A stretch of 64,000 nt of DNA, taken from positions 96,563-160,562 of the forward strand of contig NZ_JAKMTB010000004.1 in the NCBI RefSeq assembly GCF_025772985.1, written 5' to 3'. The translations under genes and the position numbers were made by a program. Positions 18,554-28,947 of this stretch are shown here, piece by piece; the first letter of the stretch is position 1; the number at the start of each line of letters is the position of its first letter. This stretch comes from Campylobacter sp. CNRCH_2014_0184h (GTDB lineage: Bacteria; Campylobacterota; Campylobacteria; Campylobacterales; Campylobacteraceae). Under the pieces are notes generated by a model. That model worked only from the letters and a program-made list of their open reading frames with translations. It searched no databases and was not told where the DNA came from.

Positions 18554-19457
18554 GGTATTCTCCTGTTAAAGAATTTAAAAAAGCAACTATATCATCAACC
18601 ACATCTTGTTCTAAAAATTTACCAAGTTGATAATAAGCCATAAATTGCACGCAAGCATCAAGTGTTGGCATGGAGCCATCATGAAAATAAGGAGCAGTTT
18701 TGGCTATATTTCTAAGGCTTGGTACTTTTACTACAAATTGATCATGAGGATCTTGAGTAATCTCATAGCGTCCTTTCCAGTTTGTTCCATTATCATAAGG
18801 TACAAATACTCCCATTTTTTGATACATATTGCCACCTATATTTTGACCTTGATGGCATGCTATACAACCATTTGACAAAAAAGCATTATAACCTCTTTTT
18901 GCTTGCTCGCTTATTGCGTTTTTATCACCTTTTAAGTAGCGATCAAAAGGAGAATTTGGAGTGAGTAAGGTTTTTTGAAACTCAGCTAAAGCGTGTGTTA
19001 TATTTTCAAAGTTAATTTCTCCATAAAGTTTTTTAAACTCTTTTTCATAAATTGGGTTAGCTTTTACAATTTGTACTACTTCGCTTTCATCTTTTAAACC
19101 CATTTCTTTGGGATTTAATAAAGGATGCTTGGCTTGATCTTGTAAGTCTTTTGCATTGCCTCTCCAAAATTGAGATAGATTAAAAACAGCATTGAAATTT
19201 GTAGGTGTATGAAATGGTTCGTCTATTATGCCATTAATACCTGTTGAAAAGGTTTTATTATCAACTCCAAATTTTGTAATATCATGACAAGTATTACAAG
19301 ATACTTTTTTATCTTTTGATAAACTTGTATCCATGTAAAGCTTTTTGCCTAAGATAGCTTTTTCTTTATCATAAGGAACACTTTCAGGCAAAGGGGTAAT
19401 CATTTCAAGTGCTAAAAGTGGTAGTAAAGAAAATATTAAAATAATAAAAGTTTTCAT
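18537..19457 (-). CDS. docA: Di-heme cytochrome c peroxidase (DocA-like)
   Basis: A 306-residue periplasmic enzyme with an N-terminal Sec signal peptide (hydrophobic [14 protein letters not shown]). Two c-type heme motifs are present, CNTCH (near residue 54) and CIACH (near residue 198), the usual layout of bacterial di-heme peroxidases that reduce hydrogen peroxide with electrons from cytochrome c. I chose the second ATG because AAGGA lies 8 nt before it but only 2 nt before the first (19463). It overlaps the chemoreceptor gene by 17 nt, so the two are coupled. Confidence 0.92.
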   Translation of the reverse strand: MKTFIILIFSLLPLLALEMITPLPESVPYDKEKAILGKKLYMDTSLSKDKKVSCNTCHDITKFGVDNKTFSTGINGIIDEPFHTPTNFNAVFNLSQFWRGNAKDLQDQAKHPLLNPKEMGLKDESEVVQIVKANPIYEKEFKKLYGEINFENITHALAEFQKTLLTPNSPFDRYLKGDKNAISEQAKRGYNAFLSNGCIACHQGQNIGGNMYQKMGVFVPYDNGTNWKGRYEITQDPHDQFVVKVPSLRNIAKTAPYFHDGSMPTLDACVQFMAYYQLGKFLEQDVVDDIVAFLNSLTGEYHDPLK

Positions 19458-19514
19458 AATCATTTTCCTTTATTTTTATAAATTTTTAGTTAATAATTTT
19501 TATTAATTATAGCA

Positions 19515-20804
19515 CTAAAATCTTAATCTTTTATAAGTAAATACAGTAGTTAGAAGTGTTATAAATGATAAAAATAAAATATAAATAAAAATTCCATAAA
19601 CAAAAGGATTCTCAGGTCTTATAGCTAAAGAATGCAACATAAATACAAGCTGAGGCGTAAAACCACCCGCTATAGCATAAGCTATATTATAAGAAAAAGA
19701 AATTCCACTAAAGCGAATACTTGGTTTAAAAATTTTACACATTAAAATAGGCGCTAAGGCATTAATACCACCAAAAAAACATGCAATAAAATAAAAATAT
19801 ATACTTAAATGTAAAATTTGAGCATAGAAAAAATAAAAATAAAAAAAACAAGAAAGACTAAAACCTATTGTAAATATCAAACTAGTGATTAAAAAGCCAA
19901 ATTTATCTACCCAAATTCCAGCAAGCAAAGTTCCACAAGATAAAATTATTATCGCAATCATTTGTATTAAAATAGCATCTGTTTTATCAAGAACTAAAAC
20001 CTCAGGTATAAAATTTGGCATAAGTAAAATAAGTATGATCACGCAAGCTGTAAGCATCCATGTTAAAAGCATAGAGGCGATGATGTTTAAAAAAATATTT
20101 TTTTCTTTAAAAAGTGTCTTTAGCGGAAATTTTTCTAAATTATTTTCTTGATGCATTTTTTGAAAAATAGGTGTTTCTTCTAGAAATTTTCTAAGATATA
20201 TAGAAATAATGCCAAAAAATCCACCAATAGCAAAAGGAATACGCCAAGCATAATCATAAATTGATTCTTGCTCAAAACAATGATTAATTACCAATGCAAC
20301 AGCACATCCTAAAAGAATTCCAAAAGCCATAGAAGCATTAATAGCGCTAACACAAAAACCATCTTTCCCATCAGGCGCATGTTCTTTTACAAATACCCAA
20401 GCACCAGGTAGTTCCCCGCCTATAGCTACACCTTGAGCTATTCTAACAAGTAGTAAAAATACCGGAGCTAGATAACCTATGCTTTCAAAAGTAGGTATAA
20501 AAGCTAAAGAAAAAGTTGGAAGCACCATGAGTAATATGCTTAGCATAAACATTTTTTTACGGCCAAATTTATCACCAAAATGCGCCATAACTATACCACC
20601 AAGTGGTCTAGCTAAATATCCTGCTGCAAAGGTTCCATAAGTATTTAAAAGTTTCCAAAAATCACTCATATCGCTTGGAAAAAAATTTCTTGAAATATAA
20701 TTAGCAAAAAAGACAAAAATCACAAAATCATAAAATTCTAAAGCTCCTCCCAAAGAAGATAAGGAAAGTGTTTTATAATCTTTTCTTTTTAAACTTTTTA
20801 GCAT
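19515..20804 (-). CDS. MFS transporter of the metabolite:H+ symporter (ProP-like) family
   Basis: A 429-residue, twelve-segment inner-membrane transporter. The opening LSSLGGALEFYDFVIFVFF with YLARPLGGIVMAHFGDKFGRKK is typical of the MHS subfamily (GxxxEFYDF-type start, DKFGRKK loop). RIAQGVAIGGELPGAWVFV follows in TM5. Family members import dicarboxylates, betaine, proline or similar; the substrate here is not predictable. It is divergent from infA, matching an MFS gene beside infA in C. jejuni (from memory, Cj1588c). Confidence 0.88.
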   Translation of the reverse strand: MLKSLKRKDYKTLSLSSLGGALEFYDFVIFVFFANYISRNFFPSDMSDFWKLLNTYGTFAAGYLARPLGGIVMAHFGDKFGRKKMFMLSILLMVLPTFSLAFIPTFESIGYLAPVFLLLVRIAQGVAIGGELPGAWVFVKEHAPDGKDGFCVSAINASMAFGILLGCAVALVINHCFEQESIYDYAWRIPFAIGGFFGIISIYLRKFLEETPIFQKMHQENNLEKFPLKTLFKEKNIFLNIIASMLLTWMLTACVIILILLMPNFIPEVLVLDKTDAILIQMIAIIILSCGTLLAGIWVDKFGFLITSLIFTIGFSLSCFFYFYFFYAQILHLSIYFYFIACFFGGINALAPILMCKIFKPSIRFSGISFSYNIAYAIAGGFTPQLVFMLHSLAIRPENPFVYGIFIYILFLSFITLLTTVFTYKRLRF

Positions 20805-20834
20805 TTAAATACTTTCTTTTATAGTGTTTTGATA

Positions 20835-20840
20835 ATTATA
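20835..20840 (-). promoter_or_regulatory. -10 box for the MHS transporter gene
   Basis: TATAAT on the minus strand, 30 nt upstream of the transporter ATG, within the divergent intergenic region shared with infA. Confidence 0.55.
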
Positions 20841-20936
20841 ATAAAAAATGCCGTAGTTTGTAAAAAATATTAAAAATTTAAAAAGAAAAATTGTGATAAA
20901 ATAATAGCTTTGTATTTTGTAGAAAGGAGAAAAGCA

Positions 20937-21155
20937 TTGGCAAAAGATGATATTATCGAAATTGATGGTAATGTAATCGAAGCTTTACCTAATGCAACTT
21001 TTAAAGTTGAATTAGATAATAAACATGTGATACTTTGTCATATTGCAGGTAAGATGCGTATGCATTATATTAGGATTATGCCTGGCGATAGAGTTAAAGT
21101 AGAGCTAACACCTTATAGCCTTGATAAGGGTCGTATTACATTTAGATACAAATAA
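20937..21155 (+). CDS. infA: Translation initiation factor IF-1 (TTG start)
   Basis: IF-1 binds the ribosomal A site during initiation. The start is TTG at 20937: AAGGAG at 20924-20929 is 7 nt upstream, and this gives exactly the 72-residue family length with the normal N-terminus [19 protein letters not shown]. The OB-fold continues with [33 protein letters not shown] in two conserved blocks. An upstream in-frame TTG would add nine residues that do not belong to IF-1. It opens the second ribosomal block and is separated from rpmJ by 174 nt. Confidence 0.96.
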   Translation: MAKDDIIEIDGNVIEALPNATFKVELDNKHVILCHIAGKMRMHYIRIMPGDRVKVELTPYSLDKGRITFRYK

Positions 21156-21184
21156 GTCTAAGTTGTTTAAAAGCAAAAGTAAAG

Positions 21185-21190
21185 TATAAT
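21185..21190 (+). promoter_or_regulatory. -10 box of the rpmJ-rpsM operon promoter
   Basis: TATAAT within AAAGTATAATTAGC, 140 nt before rpmJ. If used, it yields a leader of about 130 nt containing the hairpins described at 21199-21314. Confidence 0.65.
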
Positions 21191-21198
21191 TAGCACTT

Positions 21199-21314
21199 TT
21201 GCAGAAATTGCAATAAAACTGTATGAAGAAGTATTTTCAAAATCACCACTTATTTTGAAAATAGTTGGTTGCTCTAAAAACCTGGTGCAGTTGTAAAAAA
21301 AGTGGAATTTACAA
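21199..21314 (+). promoter_or_regulatory. Structured leader of the rpmJ-rpsM (alpha) operon with complementary hairpin loops
   Basis: Three inverted repeats. (a) TTGCA/TGCAA at 21199-21213. (b) A perfect 12-bp stem, 21232-21243 with 21252-21263, loop CACCACTT. (c) A 7-bp stem TTGTAAA (21291-21297) with TTTACAA (21308-21314), loop AAAAGTGGAA. The loops of b and c contain CCACTT (21246-21251) and AAGTGG (21300-21305), which are exactly complementary, allowing a 6-bp kissing interaction or pseudoknot just before the rpmJ ribosome-binding site. A role as ribosomal-protein-sensing leader is inference. Confidence 0.55.
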
Positions 21315-21329
21315 TAACAGGAGTAAAGC

Positions 21330-21443
21330 ATGAAAGTTAGACCATCTGTTAAAAAGATGTGTGACAAATGCAAAGTAGTTCGTCGTAAAGGCGTAGTTCG
21401 CATTATTTGCGAAAATCCAAAACACAAACAAAGACAAGGATAA
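21330..21443 (+). CDS. rpmJ: 50S ribosomal protein L36
   Basis: A 37-residue small ribosomal protein, exactly the usual L36 length. It opens [20 protein letters not shown] and ends KHKQRQG. The zinc ligands C11, C14, C27 and H32 are all present, so it is the zinc-binding form. The start follows an AACAGGAG ribosome-binding site. It lies between infA and rpsM as in most bacteria, with only 3 nt before rpsM. Confidence 0.97.
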
Positions 21444-21446
21444 TTT

Positions 21447-21812
21447 ATGGCTCGTATTGCAGGTGTGGATTTACCAAAGAAAAAAAGAATTGAATATGGT
21501 TTGACTTATATTTATGGTATAGGTTTGCATACTTCAAGAAAAATCTTAGATAAAACAGGAATTTCTTATGATAAAAGAGTTCATGAACTAAGTGAAGATG
21601 AAGCAGCAGCTATCCGTAAAGAAATTCAAGAAAACTATATGGTTGAGGGTGATCTTAGAAAACAAGTTGCTATGGATATCAAAGCATTAATGGATCTAGG
21701 AAGCTTTAGAGGCTTAAGACATAGAAAAGGCTTACCGGTTCGTGGTCAAAAAACAAAAACAAATGCCAGAACTAGAAAAGGTAAGAGAAAAACCGTTGGT
21801 GCAAAATCATAA
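21447..21812 (+). CDS. rpsM: 30S ribosomal protein S13
   Basis: A 121-residue S13, located in the small-subunit head where it touches 16S rRNA, tRNA and the large subunit. It opens [26 protein letters not shown] (family N-terminus) and has the C-terminal [13 protein letters not shown] and [13 protein letters not shown] basic tail. Its ribosome-binding site AAGGA lies within the last codons of rpmJ. It is the first gene of the S13-S11-S4-alpha-L17 cluster. Confidence 0.98.
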   Translation: MARIAGVDLPKKKRIEYGLTYIYGIGLHTSRKILDKTGISYDKRVHELSEDEAAAIRKEIQENYMVEGDLRKQVAMDIKALMDLGSFRGLRHRKGLPVRGQKTKTNARTRKGKRKTVGAKS

Positions 21813-21821
21813 GGATAGAAA

Positions 21822-22214
21822 ATGGCAAAAAGAAAAGTAGTTAAGAAAAAAGTAGTTAAAAAAAATATAGCTAAAGGTATAGTTTATATCAGTGCAACAT
21901 TTAATAATACTATGGTTACTGTAACTGATGAAATGGGAAATGCTATCGCTTGGAGTAGTGCAGGTGGTTTAGGATTTAAAGGTTCTAAAAAATCAACTCC
22001 TTATGCAGCACAACAAGCAGTAGAAGATGCTTTAAATAAAGCAAAAGAACATGGTATTAAAGAAGTAGGTATTAAAGTACAAGGACCAGGAAGTGGTCGT
22101 GAGACAGCGGTTAAGAGTGTAGGTGCTATGGAAGGTATTAAAGTAACTTTCTTAAAAGATATTACCCCATTAGCTCATAATGGTTGTAGACCACCAAAAC
22201 GTCGTCGTGTCTAA
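21822..22214 (+). CDS. rpsK: 30S ribosomal protein S11
   Basis: A 130-residue S11, part of the small-subunit platform around the E site. The lysine-rich N-terminus is followed by [46 protein letters not shown] and the signature end [12 protein letters not shown]. It follows rpsM by 9 nt with an AAGGATAG ribosome-binding site. Confidence 0.98.
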   Translation: MAKRKVVKKKVVKKNIAKGIVYISATFNNTMVTVTDEMGNAIAWSSAGGLGFKGSKKSTPYAAQQAVEDALNKAKEHGIKEVGIKVQGPGSGRETAVKSVGAMEGIKVTFLKDITPLAHNGCRPPKRRRV

Positions 22215-22244
22215 GAATAAGATATAAGATTTAGGAGAATTATA

Positions 22245-22871
22245 ATGGCAAGATATAGAGGACCAGTAGAGAAATTAGAAAGACGACTTGGCGTAAGCTT
22301 GGCAATGAAAGGCGAAAGAAGATTAGCAGGTAAAAGTGCTTTAGATAAACGCCCTTACGCACCAGGTCAGCATGGACAAAGAAAAGCTAAAATCAGCGAA
22401 TACGGACTTCAATTAAGAGAAAAACAAAAAGCTAAGTTTATGTATGGTGTTAGTGAAAAACAATTTAGAAGATTATTTAGCGAAGCTGCTAGAAAAGATG
22501 GCAACACCGGTGCGCTTTTAATCCAGCTTTTAGAACAAAGACTTGATAATGTTGTTTATAGAATGGGTTTTGCTACAACACGCCGTTTTGCTAGACAACT
22601 TGTAACTCATGGACATATTTTAGTAAATGGTAAAAGAGTGGATATTCCTAGTTATAGAGTAGAGGCAGGTCAAAAAATTGAAGTGATTGAAAAAAGCAAA
22701 AACAATCCTCAAATTTCAAGAGCGATCGAACTTACTGCTCAAACTGGTATAGTTGCTTGGGTTGATGTAGAAAAAGATAAAAGATTTGGAATTTTTACAA
22801 GAAAACCTGAAAGAGAAGAAGTTATCATTCCAGTTGAGGAAAGATATATCGTTGAGTTGTACTCTAAATAA
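22245..22871 (+). CDS. rpsD: 30S ribosomal protein S4
   Basis: A 208-residue S4, a primary 16S rRNA-binding protein. The N-terminal part ([28 protein letters not shown]) lacks the CxxC...C zinc cluster of S4 from some bacteria, so it is the zinc-independent form. The S4 RNA-binding domain is at [18 protein letters not shown] and [19 protein letters not shown]. In E. coli S4 represses the alpha operon through a leader pseudoknot; a structured leader also precedes this operon, but no S4 site can be claimed. Confidence 0.98.
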   Translation: MARYRGPVEKLERRLGVSLAMKGERRLAGKSALDKRPYAPGQHGQRKAKISEYGLQLREKQKAKFMYGVSEKQFRRLFSEAARKDGNTGALLIQLLEQRLDNVVYRMGFATTRRFARQLVTHGHILVNGKRVDIPSYRVEAGQKIEVIEKSKNNPQISRAIELTAQTGIVAWVDVEKDKRFGIFTRKPEREEVIIPVEERYIVELYSK

Positions 22872-22885
22872 TAAAGGTTTTTGAT

Positions 22886-23899
22886 ATGAGACATATTACA
22901 ACTTCTGCTTATACACCGACAGAGTTTAGTATTGAAAATATCAGTGATACAGTAGCAAAAGTAAGTGCATGGCCTTTTGAAATTGGCTATGCTATTACTT
23001 TGGCGCATCCTTTGCGTCGTTTGCTTTATTCAAGCACAGTAGGTTTTGCTCCAACAGGAGTTAAAATCAAAGGCGTAGCACATGAATTTGATAGTATGCG
23101 TGGTATGCTTGAAGATGTAGCATTGTTTATTATCAATCTAAAAAAATTAAGATTTAAACTAAAAACAGATTCTGAAAAAGAAGTTATAACTTTTAGTTTT
23201 AAAGGACCAAAAGAAATTTGCGGAAAAGACTTAGATAACGATGTTGTTGAGGTTGTGAACGCAGATAGCTATCTTGCAACGATCAATGAAGATGCAGATT
23301 TAGAATTTACCTTAATCATTGAAAAAGGTATAGGTTATGTACCTTCTGAAGAAGTGCAAAATTTCTTAGATCCTGAATTTATAGCACTTGATGCATTCTT
23401 TACTCCGGTAAAACATGCAGTTTATGATATAGAAAAAGTGCTTTTTGAAGATAACCCAGATTATGAAAAAGTTGTTTTTACAATCACAACTGATGGTCAA
23501 ATTTCACCAAGTGATGCTTTTAAAAATGCTTTAGAAGCAATGTATAAACAATTATCGGTGTTTGATAAAATCACTAATGCTCAAAGCGTTGTAAGAAGCC
23601 AAACACAAAATAATGAAGTAGAACACGTAAAATTACTTCAAAATATAACTGAGTTAAATTTAAGCGCAAGAAGCTTTAATTGCCTAGAAAAAGCAAATGT
23701 GGTTTATATCGGTGAGCTTGCTTTAATGAGTGTAGGCGAACTTGCAGATTTAAAAAATCTAGGTAAAAAATCTTTGGATGAGATTAAAAGTGTGATGGAA
23801 TCTATAGGTTTTCCTATAGGAAATTCAAAACTCAGTGATAGTGCAAAAGAAACGCTAAAAAGAAAAATTACAGAATTAAAAGCACAAAATGAAGGATAA
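22886..23899 (+). CDS. rpoA: DNA-directed RNA polymerase alpha subunit
   Basis: A 337-residue alpha subunit. The N-terminal assembly domain shows [21 protein letters not shown] and the insert around [17 protein letters not shown] linker near 235-250 leads to the C-terminal domain with [20 protein letters not shown] and [20 protein letters not shown], the helix-hairpin-helix that contacts UP elements and activators. It lies in the conserved position between rpsD and rplQ. Confidence 0.98.
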   Translation: MRHITTSAYTPTEFSIENISDTVAKVSAWPFEIGYAITLAHPLRRLLYSSTVGFAPTGVKIKGVAHEFDSMRGMLEDVALFIINLKKLRFKLKTDSEKEVITFSFKGPKEICGKDLDNDVVEVVNADSYLATINEDADLEFTLIIEKGIGYVPSEEVQNFLDPEFIALDAFFTPVKHAVYDIEKVLFEDNPDYEKVVFTITTDGQISPSDAFKNALEAMYKQLSVFDKITNAQSVVRSQTQNNEVEHVKLLQNITELNLSARSFNCLEKANVVYIGELALMSVGELADLKNLGKKSLDEIKSVMESIGFPIGNSKLSDSAKETLKRKITELKAQNEG

Positions 23900-23902
23900 T
23901 CA

Positions 23903-24256
23903 ATGAGACATAGACATGGATATAGAAAGTTAGGTCGCACTTCTACTCACCGTGCAGCCTTATTAAAAAACCTTACCATTGCTATTATTAAAGCAGGTAA
24001 AATAGAAACAACATTACCTAAAGCAAAAGAATTAAGAGGTTATGTTGAAAGATTAATTACTCGTGCAAGAAAAGGTGATTTCAATGCTCATAGAGCAGTT
24101 TTTGCTAGCTTGCAAGATAAAGAAGCTACAAATAAACTTGTAACAGAAATCGCACCTAAATTTGCAGATAGAAACGGTGGTTATACAAGAATTATCAAAA
24201 CAAGAATCCGCCGTGGCGATGCTGCAGAAATGGCTTTCATCGAATTCGTAGCTTAA
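23903..24256 (+). CDS. rplQ: 50S ribosomal protein L17
   Basis: A 117-residue L17 at the polypeptide exit tunnel of the large subunit. Family N-terminus [23 protein letters not shown] in two visible blocks, then [17 protein letters not shown], and the C-terminal [23 protein letters not shown]. It is separated from rpoA by 3 nt, ends the alpha operon, and is followed by a stem-loop. Confidence 0.98.
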   Translation: MRHRHGYRKLGRTSTHRAALLKNLTIAIIKAGKIETTLPKAKELRGYVERLITRARKGDFNAHRAVFASLQDKEATNKLVTEIAPKFADRNGGYTRIIKTRIRRGDAAEMAFIEFVA

Positions 24257-24282
24257 TTTTTAGCCTTTTTAAAGGCTAAAAA
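24257..24282 (+). terminator. Stem-loop terminator after rplQ
   Basis: TTTTTAGCC (from 24257) pairs with GGCTAAAAA (to 24282) around a TTTTTAAA centre, directly after the rplQ stop. The T-rich left arm and A-rich right arm would work best on the minus strand; on the plus strand it separates rplQ from hisG. Confidence 0.65.
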
Positions 24283-24374
24283 CTTCTTAATTTTTATTTA
24301 TTTACTTACTATTTTTTGTATTTTTATCCATTTTTTGCTACTATTAATCTTTTTAACTACAAAAAAGGAAAAAA

Positions 24375-25274
24375 ATGCAAGAAAATTCAAGATTACGCAT
24401 AGCTATACAAAAATCAGGTCGTTTGAGTAAAGATTCTATTGCCTTGCTTGAGTCTATAGGTGTAAAACTTCGCATACACGATCAAAGTTTAATTGCTTTT
24501 TCTACAAATTTACCTATTGATCTACTTAGAGTAAGAGATGATGATATACCAGGATTAATTTTTGATGGAGTAGTAGATCTTGGCATAGTTGGAGAAAATG
24601 TTTTAGAAGAAAATGAGTTAGAAAGAAAATCAAAAAACGAAAATGCAGATTTTATAATGCTTAAAAAGCTTGATTTTGGTGGGTGCCGTTTGTCTTTAGC
24701 ATTGCCAGAAAATAGCGAGTATAAAGGTATAGAAAGTTTTAAAAATTTACGCATAGCAACTTCTTATCCACAGCTTTTAAAGCGTTTTATGGAAGAAAAT
24801 AACATTCCTTATAAAACTTGTATGCTAACAGGCTCAGTTGAAGTAGCGCCAAGTGCAAATTTAGCTGATGGAATTTGTGATTTAGTTTCAAGTGGTGCTA
24901 CTTTGAAAGCAAATGGGCTTAAAGAAGTTATGGTGATTTATAAGTCAAAAGCTTGCATAATCCAAAGAAAAGAAAGTTTAGCTTCACATAAACAAGAATT
25001 AATCGATAAATTACTCATTAGGATTAATGGAGTTATGCAAGCAAGAGAGTCAAAATACATCATGTTGCATGCTCCTATTGAAAAGCTGGAAAAAATCACA
25101 GCTTTATTACCAGGTGTTGAAAAACCTACGATTTTACCTTTAGAAAATGATAAAGCTAGAGTGGCGCTACATATGGTAAGTCAAGAAAATTTATTTTGGG
25201 AAACTATGGAAGCTTTGAAAAAAGAAGGCGCAAGTGCGATTTTAGTTTTACCTATTGAAAAAATGCTTTCTTAA
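24375..25274 (+). CDS. hisG: ATP phosphoribosyltransferase, long form
   Basis: Catalyses the first step of histidine synthesis, joining ATP and PRPP. At 299 residues it is the long form with two catalytic lobes and a C-terminal ACT-like regulatory domain (about 225-299), so it should be feedback inhibited by histidine without HisZ. Visible motifs are [14 protein letters not shown] at the N-terminus, [16 protein letters not shown] and the PRPP-binding region [19 protein letters not shown]. It begins the his operon, 118 nt after rplQ, behind an AAAAAAGGAAA ribosome-binding site. Confidence 0.97.
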   Translation: MQENSRLRIAIQKSGRLSKDSIALLESIGVKLRIHDQSLIAFSTNLPIDLLRVRDDDIPGLIFDGVVDLGIVGENVLEENELERKSKNENADFIMLKKLDFGGCRLSLALPENSEYKGIESFKNLRIATSYPQLLKRFMEENNIPYKTCMLTGSVEVAPSANLADGICDLVSSGATLKANGLKEVMVIYKSKACIIQRKESLASHKQELIDKLLIRINGVMQARESKYIMLHAPIEKLEKITALLPGVEKPTILPLENDKARVALHMVSQENLFWETMEALKKEGASAILVLPIEKMLS

Positions 25275-25283
25275 AGGATAAAA

Positions 25284-26564
25284 ATGCAAATACTTGATTT
25301 TGAAAAATTAAACCAAAGCGAACAAGAATTAGCACTCAAGCGTCCTGCTATAAGTGCTAATGCACAGGTTAAAACCATAGTAGAACAAATCATTGAAGAT
25401 GTCAAAATAAATGGCGATGAAGCTTTAAAACAAATGGCTGTAAAATTTGATAAAGTAGAGTTAAATTCCATTAAACTAAGCGATGAAGAGCTTAGTAATT
25501 TAGCAGAGCAAATTGATGATGAGTTAAAACAAGCTATTAAAATAGCTTATGAAAATATCTATAAATTCCACAAAGCTCAAGAAAATAAAACCATAGAAGT
25601 TCAAACCTTTGAAGGGGTAACTTGCAAGGTGCTAACAAGAGCTATTGAAAAAGTAGGGCTTTATATACCAGGAGGTTTAGCACCACTTTTTTCAACTGCA
25701 CTCATGCTAGCTATCCCAGCTAAAATTGCAAAATGCAAATTCATAGCCTTAGCTTCCCCAGCACCACTACACCCTGCCATTGCTTTTGTAGCAAAACTTT
25801 GCAAAGTTGATGCAGTGTATCAAATAGGCGGAGCAGGAGCTATAGCAGCGCTTGCTTATGGAACGCAAAGTGTGCAAAAAGTAGATAAAATTTTTGGTCC
25901 CGGAAATGCTTTTGTAACTGAAGCCAAAAAGCAAGTTAATAATCATGGAGTAGCTATTGATATGCAAGCAGGACCTTCAGAGGTATTAGTTTTAGCAGAT
26001 GAATTTGCTAATGCTAAATTTATAGCTTCAGATTTACTCTCACAAGCTGAGCATGGAGTAGATTCTCAAGCGATTTTAGTTTGTACAAGTGAAAAACTAG
26101 CCAAAGAAGTAGATAGTGAAGTTGCTTTACAGCTTGAAAAACTCTCGCGTAAAGAAATTGCTTCAAAATCTTTAGCACACTCTAAAATCATTCTTGCAAA
26201 AGATATAAAACATGCCATAAGTATTTCAAATGACTATGCACCTGAGCATTTGATCATTCATACACAAGATCCATCTAGCTTGCTTGATGATATTATGCAT
26301 GCAGGTTCAGTATTTTTAGGTGAGTATTCTCCAGAATCTATGGGAGATTATGCAAGTGGAACAAATCATGTATTACCAACTTATGGTTTTACTAAGTCTT
26401 ATTCTTCATTAGGGCTTGCTGATTTTATGAAAAGAATGACTGTACAAGAACTTAGTAAAGAAGGCTTTAAAAAACTTGGGCCTGTGGTGGAAATTTTAGC
26501 AGCAGCTGAAGGACTTGATGGGCATAAAAATGCCGTGAGTTTAAGATTAGAAAGTCTAAAATGA
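25284..26564 (+). CDS. hisD: Histidinol dehydrogenase
   Basis: Performs the last two oxidations, histidinol to histidine, with NAD and zinc. The 426-residue protein shows [19 protein letters not shown], the [17 protein letters not shown] motif, [27 protein letters not shown] and the C-terminal [15 protein letters not shown]. Metal-binding Q/H residues sit in the SQAEHG motif. It lies 9 nt after hisG and its stop overlaps the hisB ATG by 4 nt (ATGA). Confidence 0.97.
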   Translation: MQILDFEKLNQSEQELALKRPAISANAQVKTIVEQIIEDVKINGDEALKQMAVKFDKVELNSIKLSDEELSNLAEQIDDELKQAIKIAYENIYKFHKAQENKTIEVQTFEGVTCKVLTRAIEKVGLYIPGGLAPLFSTALMLAIPAKIAKCKFIALASPAPLHPAIAFVAKLCKVDAVYQIGGAGAIAALAYGTQSVQKVDKIFGPGNAFVTEAKKQVNNHGVAIDMQAGPSEVLVLADEFANAKFIASDLLSQAEHGVDSQAILVCTSEKLAKEVDSEVALQLEKLSRKEIASKSLAHSKIILAKDIKHAISISNDYAPEHLIIHTQDPSSLLDDIMHAGSVFLGEYSPESMGDYASGTNHVLPTYGFTKSYSSLGLADFMKRMTVQELSKEGFKKLGPVVEILAAAEGLDGHKNAVSLRLESLK

Positions 26565-27628
26565 GTGCAAAAATTTTATTTATCGATAGAGATGGTACGC
26601 TCATTGATGAGCCAAAAGATGATTTTCAAATCGATTCTTTGGAAAAACTTGAGTTTGAAAAAGGTGCTATCAATGCACTTTTAAAGTTAAAAAATTTTGG
26701 TTTTAAATTTGTTATGGTGAGTAATCAAGATGGCCTAGGCACAAATTCTTTTCCTAGGGAAAATTTTGACAAGGCTCATGAAAAAATGCTAAGTGTTTTT
26801 CAAAGTTGTGGTATAGAATTTGAAGATATCTTTATATGCCCACATTTTGAGTATGAAAATTGTGCCTGTAGGAAGCCAAAAACTGCCATGCTTGAAAACT
26901 ATATCAAAAATAAACTTTATGATAAAAATAAAAGTTTTGTTATAGGCGATAGAGACAGCGATATGCTTTTGGCACAAAATCTTGGAATTCAAGGTTTAAA
27001 ATATGATAAAAACGATTTTAACTGGGAACAAATCGCTGATTTTATCTTGCAAAATTACCGCAGTGCCTGCATAGAGCGTAATACCAAAGAAACTCAAATT
27101 CAAGTTAAAATAGCTTTTAATGAAAAAGCAAAAGCTAATATCAAAACAAATATCGCATTTTTTGATCATATGTTAGAGCAAATTGCTACGCATGCAAATA
27201 TATCTTTAGAGATAAAATGCAAAGGGGATTTAGAAGTTGATGAACATCATAGCGTAGAAGATGTCGCACTTGCTTTGGGTGAGGCTATTAAAAGCGCACT
27301 AGATCAAAAAATAGGCATTGCAAGATATGGCTTTGTTTTACCTATGGATGAGTGCTTGGCAAGTTGTGCGATTGACTTTTGCAATAGACCGCATTTAGTT
27401 TATAAGGCTAAATTTAAAAAAGAAAAACTTGGAGAATTAAGTACAGAAATGATAGAGCATTTTTTCTACTCATTAAGTTATGCTATGGGTGCGAGTTTGC
27501 ATTTAAAAGTTAAAGGCAAAAACGATCATCACAAAGCCGAAGGACTTTTTAAAGCTTTTGCAAGAGCTTTAAAAATGGCTATAAAAATAGAAAATGAAAA
27601 CCTAGCAAGCTCTAAAGGAGTGATATGA
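26561..27628 (+). CDS. hisB: Bifunctional histidinol-phosphatase / imidazoleglycerol-phosphate dehydratase
   Basis: A 355-residue fusion enzyme. The N-terminal HAD phosphatase (about 1-165) has the nucleophile motif [12 protein letters not shown] (D9, D11), a zinc loop [14 protein letters not shown] and the GDRDSDM motif. The C-terminal dehydratase (about 166-355) has [29 protein letters not shown] and the second metal motif [15 protein letters not shown]. It covers steps six and eight of the pathway. It overlaps hisD and hisH by 4 nt each. Confidence 0.97.
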   Translation: MSAKILFIDRDGTLIDEPKDDFQIDSLEKLEFEKGAINALLKLKNFGFKFVMVSNQDGLGTNSFPRENFDKAHEKMLSVFQSCGIEFEDIFICPHFEYENCACRKPKTAMLENYIKNKLYDKNKSFVIGDRDSDMLLAQNLGIQGLKYDKNDFNWEQIADFILQNYRSACIERNTKETQIQVKIAFNEKAKANIKTNIAFFDHMLEQIATHANISLEIKCKGDLEVDEHHSVEDVALALGEAIKSALDQKIGIARYGFVLPMDECLASCAIDFCNRPHLVYKAKFKKEKLGELSTEMIEHFFYSLSYAMGASLHLKVKGKNDHHKAEGLFKAFARALKMAIKIENENLASSKGVI

Positions 27629-28206
27629 AACTAGCTATTATAGATACAGGTTGTGCGAATTTAGCTTCGCTTGCTTTTGCACTCGAGCGTTTAGGACAAA
27701 AAAGTATTATCACGCATGATTTAAAAGAACTCTCGCAAGTAGATAAGCTTTTGCTTCCTGGGGTTGGCACAGCAGCTAAAGCAATGGCTAATCTAAAAGC
27801 ACTTAATTTAGAAAATTTTATCCAAACTACCACAAAACCACTTTTAGGTATTTGTCTTGGTATGCAAATTCTGGGTAAATTTTCAGAAGAATTACACCAA
27901 AAAACACTTGGCATTATGCCTTTTGATACGCAAAAATTCCAAGAAAAAGCAAATTTTACTTTCCCGCATATGGGGTGGAATCAAGTCTTTAGCTCACATG
28001 AACTTTTTAAAGGCTTAGATGGAGCTTATTTTTATTTTGTGCATAGTTATTGTGTGGGCTTAAATGAATACACCATCGCAGAGTGTGAGTACTCTACCAA
28101 ATTTAGTGCAAGTTTAAATAAAGACAATTTTTATGGCGTGCAGTTTCACCCTGAAAGAAGTGGCGAAGCGGGTGAAGTGTTATTAAAAAATTTCATAAAT
28201 ATGTAG
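27625..28206 (+). CDS. hisH: Imidazole glycerol phosphate synthase, glutaminase subunit
   Basis: A 193-residue class I glutamine amidotransferase that supplies ammonia to HisF. It shows [12 protein letters not shown] (oxyanion strand), the nucleophile motif GICLGMQIL and the C-terminal His/Glu pair in [13 protein letters not shown]. The start overlaps the hisB stop (ATGA). The partner hisF is two genes downstream. Confidence 0.97.
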   Translation: MKLAIIDTGCANLASLAFALERLGQKSIITHDLKELSQVDKLLLPGVGTAAKAMANLKALNLENFIQTTTKPLLGICLGMQILGKFSEELHQKTLGIMPFDTQKFQEKANFTFPHMGWNQVFSSHELFKGLDGAYFYFVHSYCVGLNEYTIAECEYSTKFSASLNKDNFYGVQFHPERSGEAGEVLLKNFINM

Positions 28207-28212
28207 GTAAAA

Positions 28213-28947
28213 ATGCAAACTCAAATCATTCCAGCATTAGACTTAATAGATGGTAAAGTAGTAAGGCTTTATAAAGGAGATTACACTAAAAAGCAAGAAT
28301 ACAGCTTTGATCCTTTGGCTAAATTTCAAGAGTATGAGGCTCAAGGCATTGCTTGGCTTCACTTAGTGGATTTAAGCGGTGCAAAAGATCCTAGTAAAAG
28401 ACAACTAAAACTCATAGAAAACCTAGCTTCTAAAATCAAAGTAAATCTTCAAGTAGGCGGAGGAATTCGCACTAAAGATGAGATTAAAGCTTTGTTTGAT
28501 AGTGGTGTTAAACGCGTAGTTATAGGCTCTTTAGCGGTTAAAAATAAAGCCTTTACACAAGAGCTTTTGAGTGAATTTGGTGTAGAAAGTATAGTCTTAG
28601 CGCTTGATAGTATTTGCGTTAAAGATGAGTTTTTTGTGGCTGTTGATGCGTGGAGTAAAACAAGCGATGATAAATTATTTGATCTTTTAAATTTTTATAA
28701 AAATGTAAAGCATATTTTATGTACAGATATTTCTAAAGATGGCACGATGAGTGGAGCAAATATCACTTTATATAAAACTTTGCATGAGAAATTCCCACAT
28801 TTACAAACCCAAGCAAGCGGAGGTGTGGCAAGTTTAGAAGATTTTAAAAAGTTAAATGGCATAGTAAGTGGTATCATCGTAGGTAAAGCCTTACTTGATA
28901 AAGAATTTAGCATAAAGGAGGCTCAAGAATGCTTGCAAAACGCATAA
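28213..28947 (+). CDS. hisA: Phosphoribosylformimino-AICAR ribonucleotide isomerase
   Basis: A 244-residue beta/alpha barrel that isomerises ProFAR to PRFAR. It opens with [20 protein letters not shown], has the catalytic D in both halves ([19 protein letters not shown]) and phosphate loops VGGGIRT and ASGGVAS. It follows hisH by 6 nt. Its 3' end overlaps hisF by 19 nt, an unusually long coding overlap that should couple the two. Confidence 0.97.
   Translation: MQTQIIPALDLIDGKVVRLYKGDYTKKQEYSFDPLAKFQEYEAQGIAWLHLVDLSGAKDPSKRQLKLIENLASKIKVNLQVGGGIRTKDEIKALFDSGVKRVVIGSLAVKNKAFTQELLSEFGVESIVLALDSICVKDEFFVAVDAWSKTSDDKLFDLLNFYKNVKHILCTDISKDGTMSGANITLYKTLHEKFPHLQTQASGGVASLEDFKKLNGIVSGIIVGKALLDKEFSIKEAQECLQNA

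Noticed and set aside
20910..20936. Longer N-terminus for IF-1 from an upstream TTG
   Set aside because: It would place the good AAGGAG site inside the coding region and add nine residues foreign to the family.
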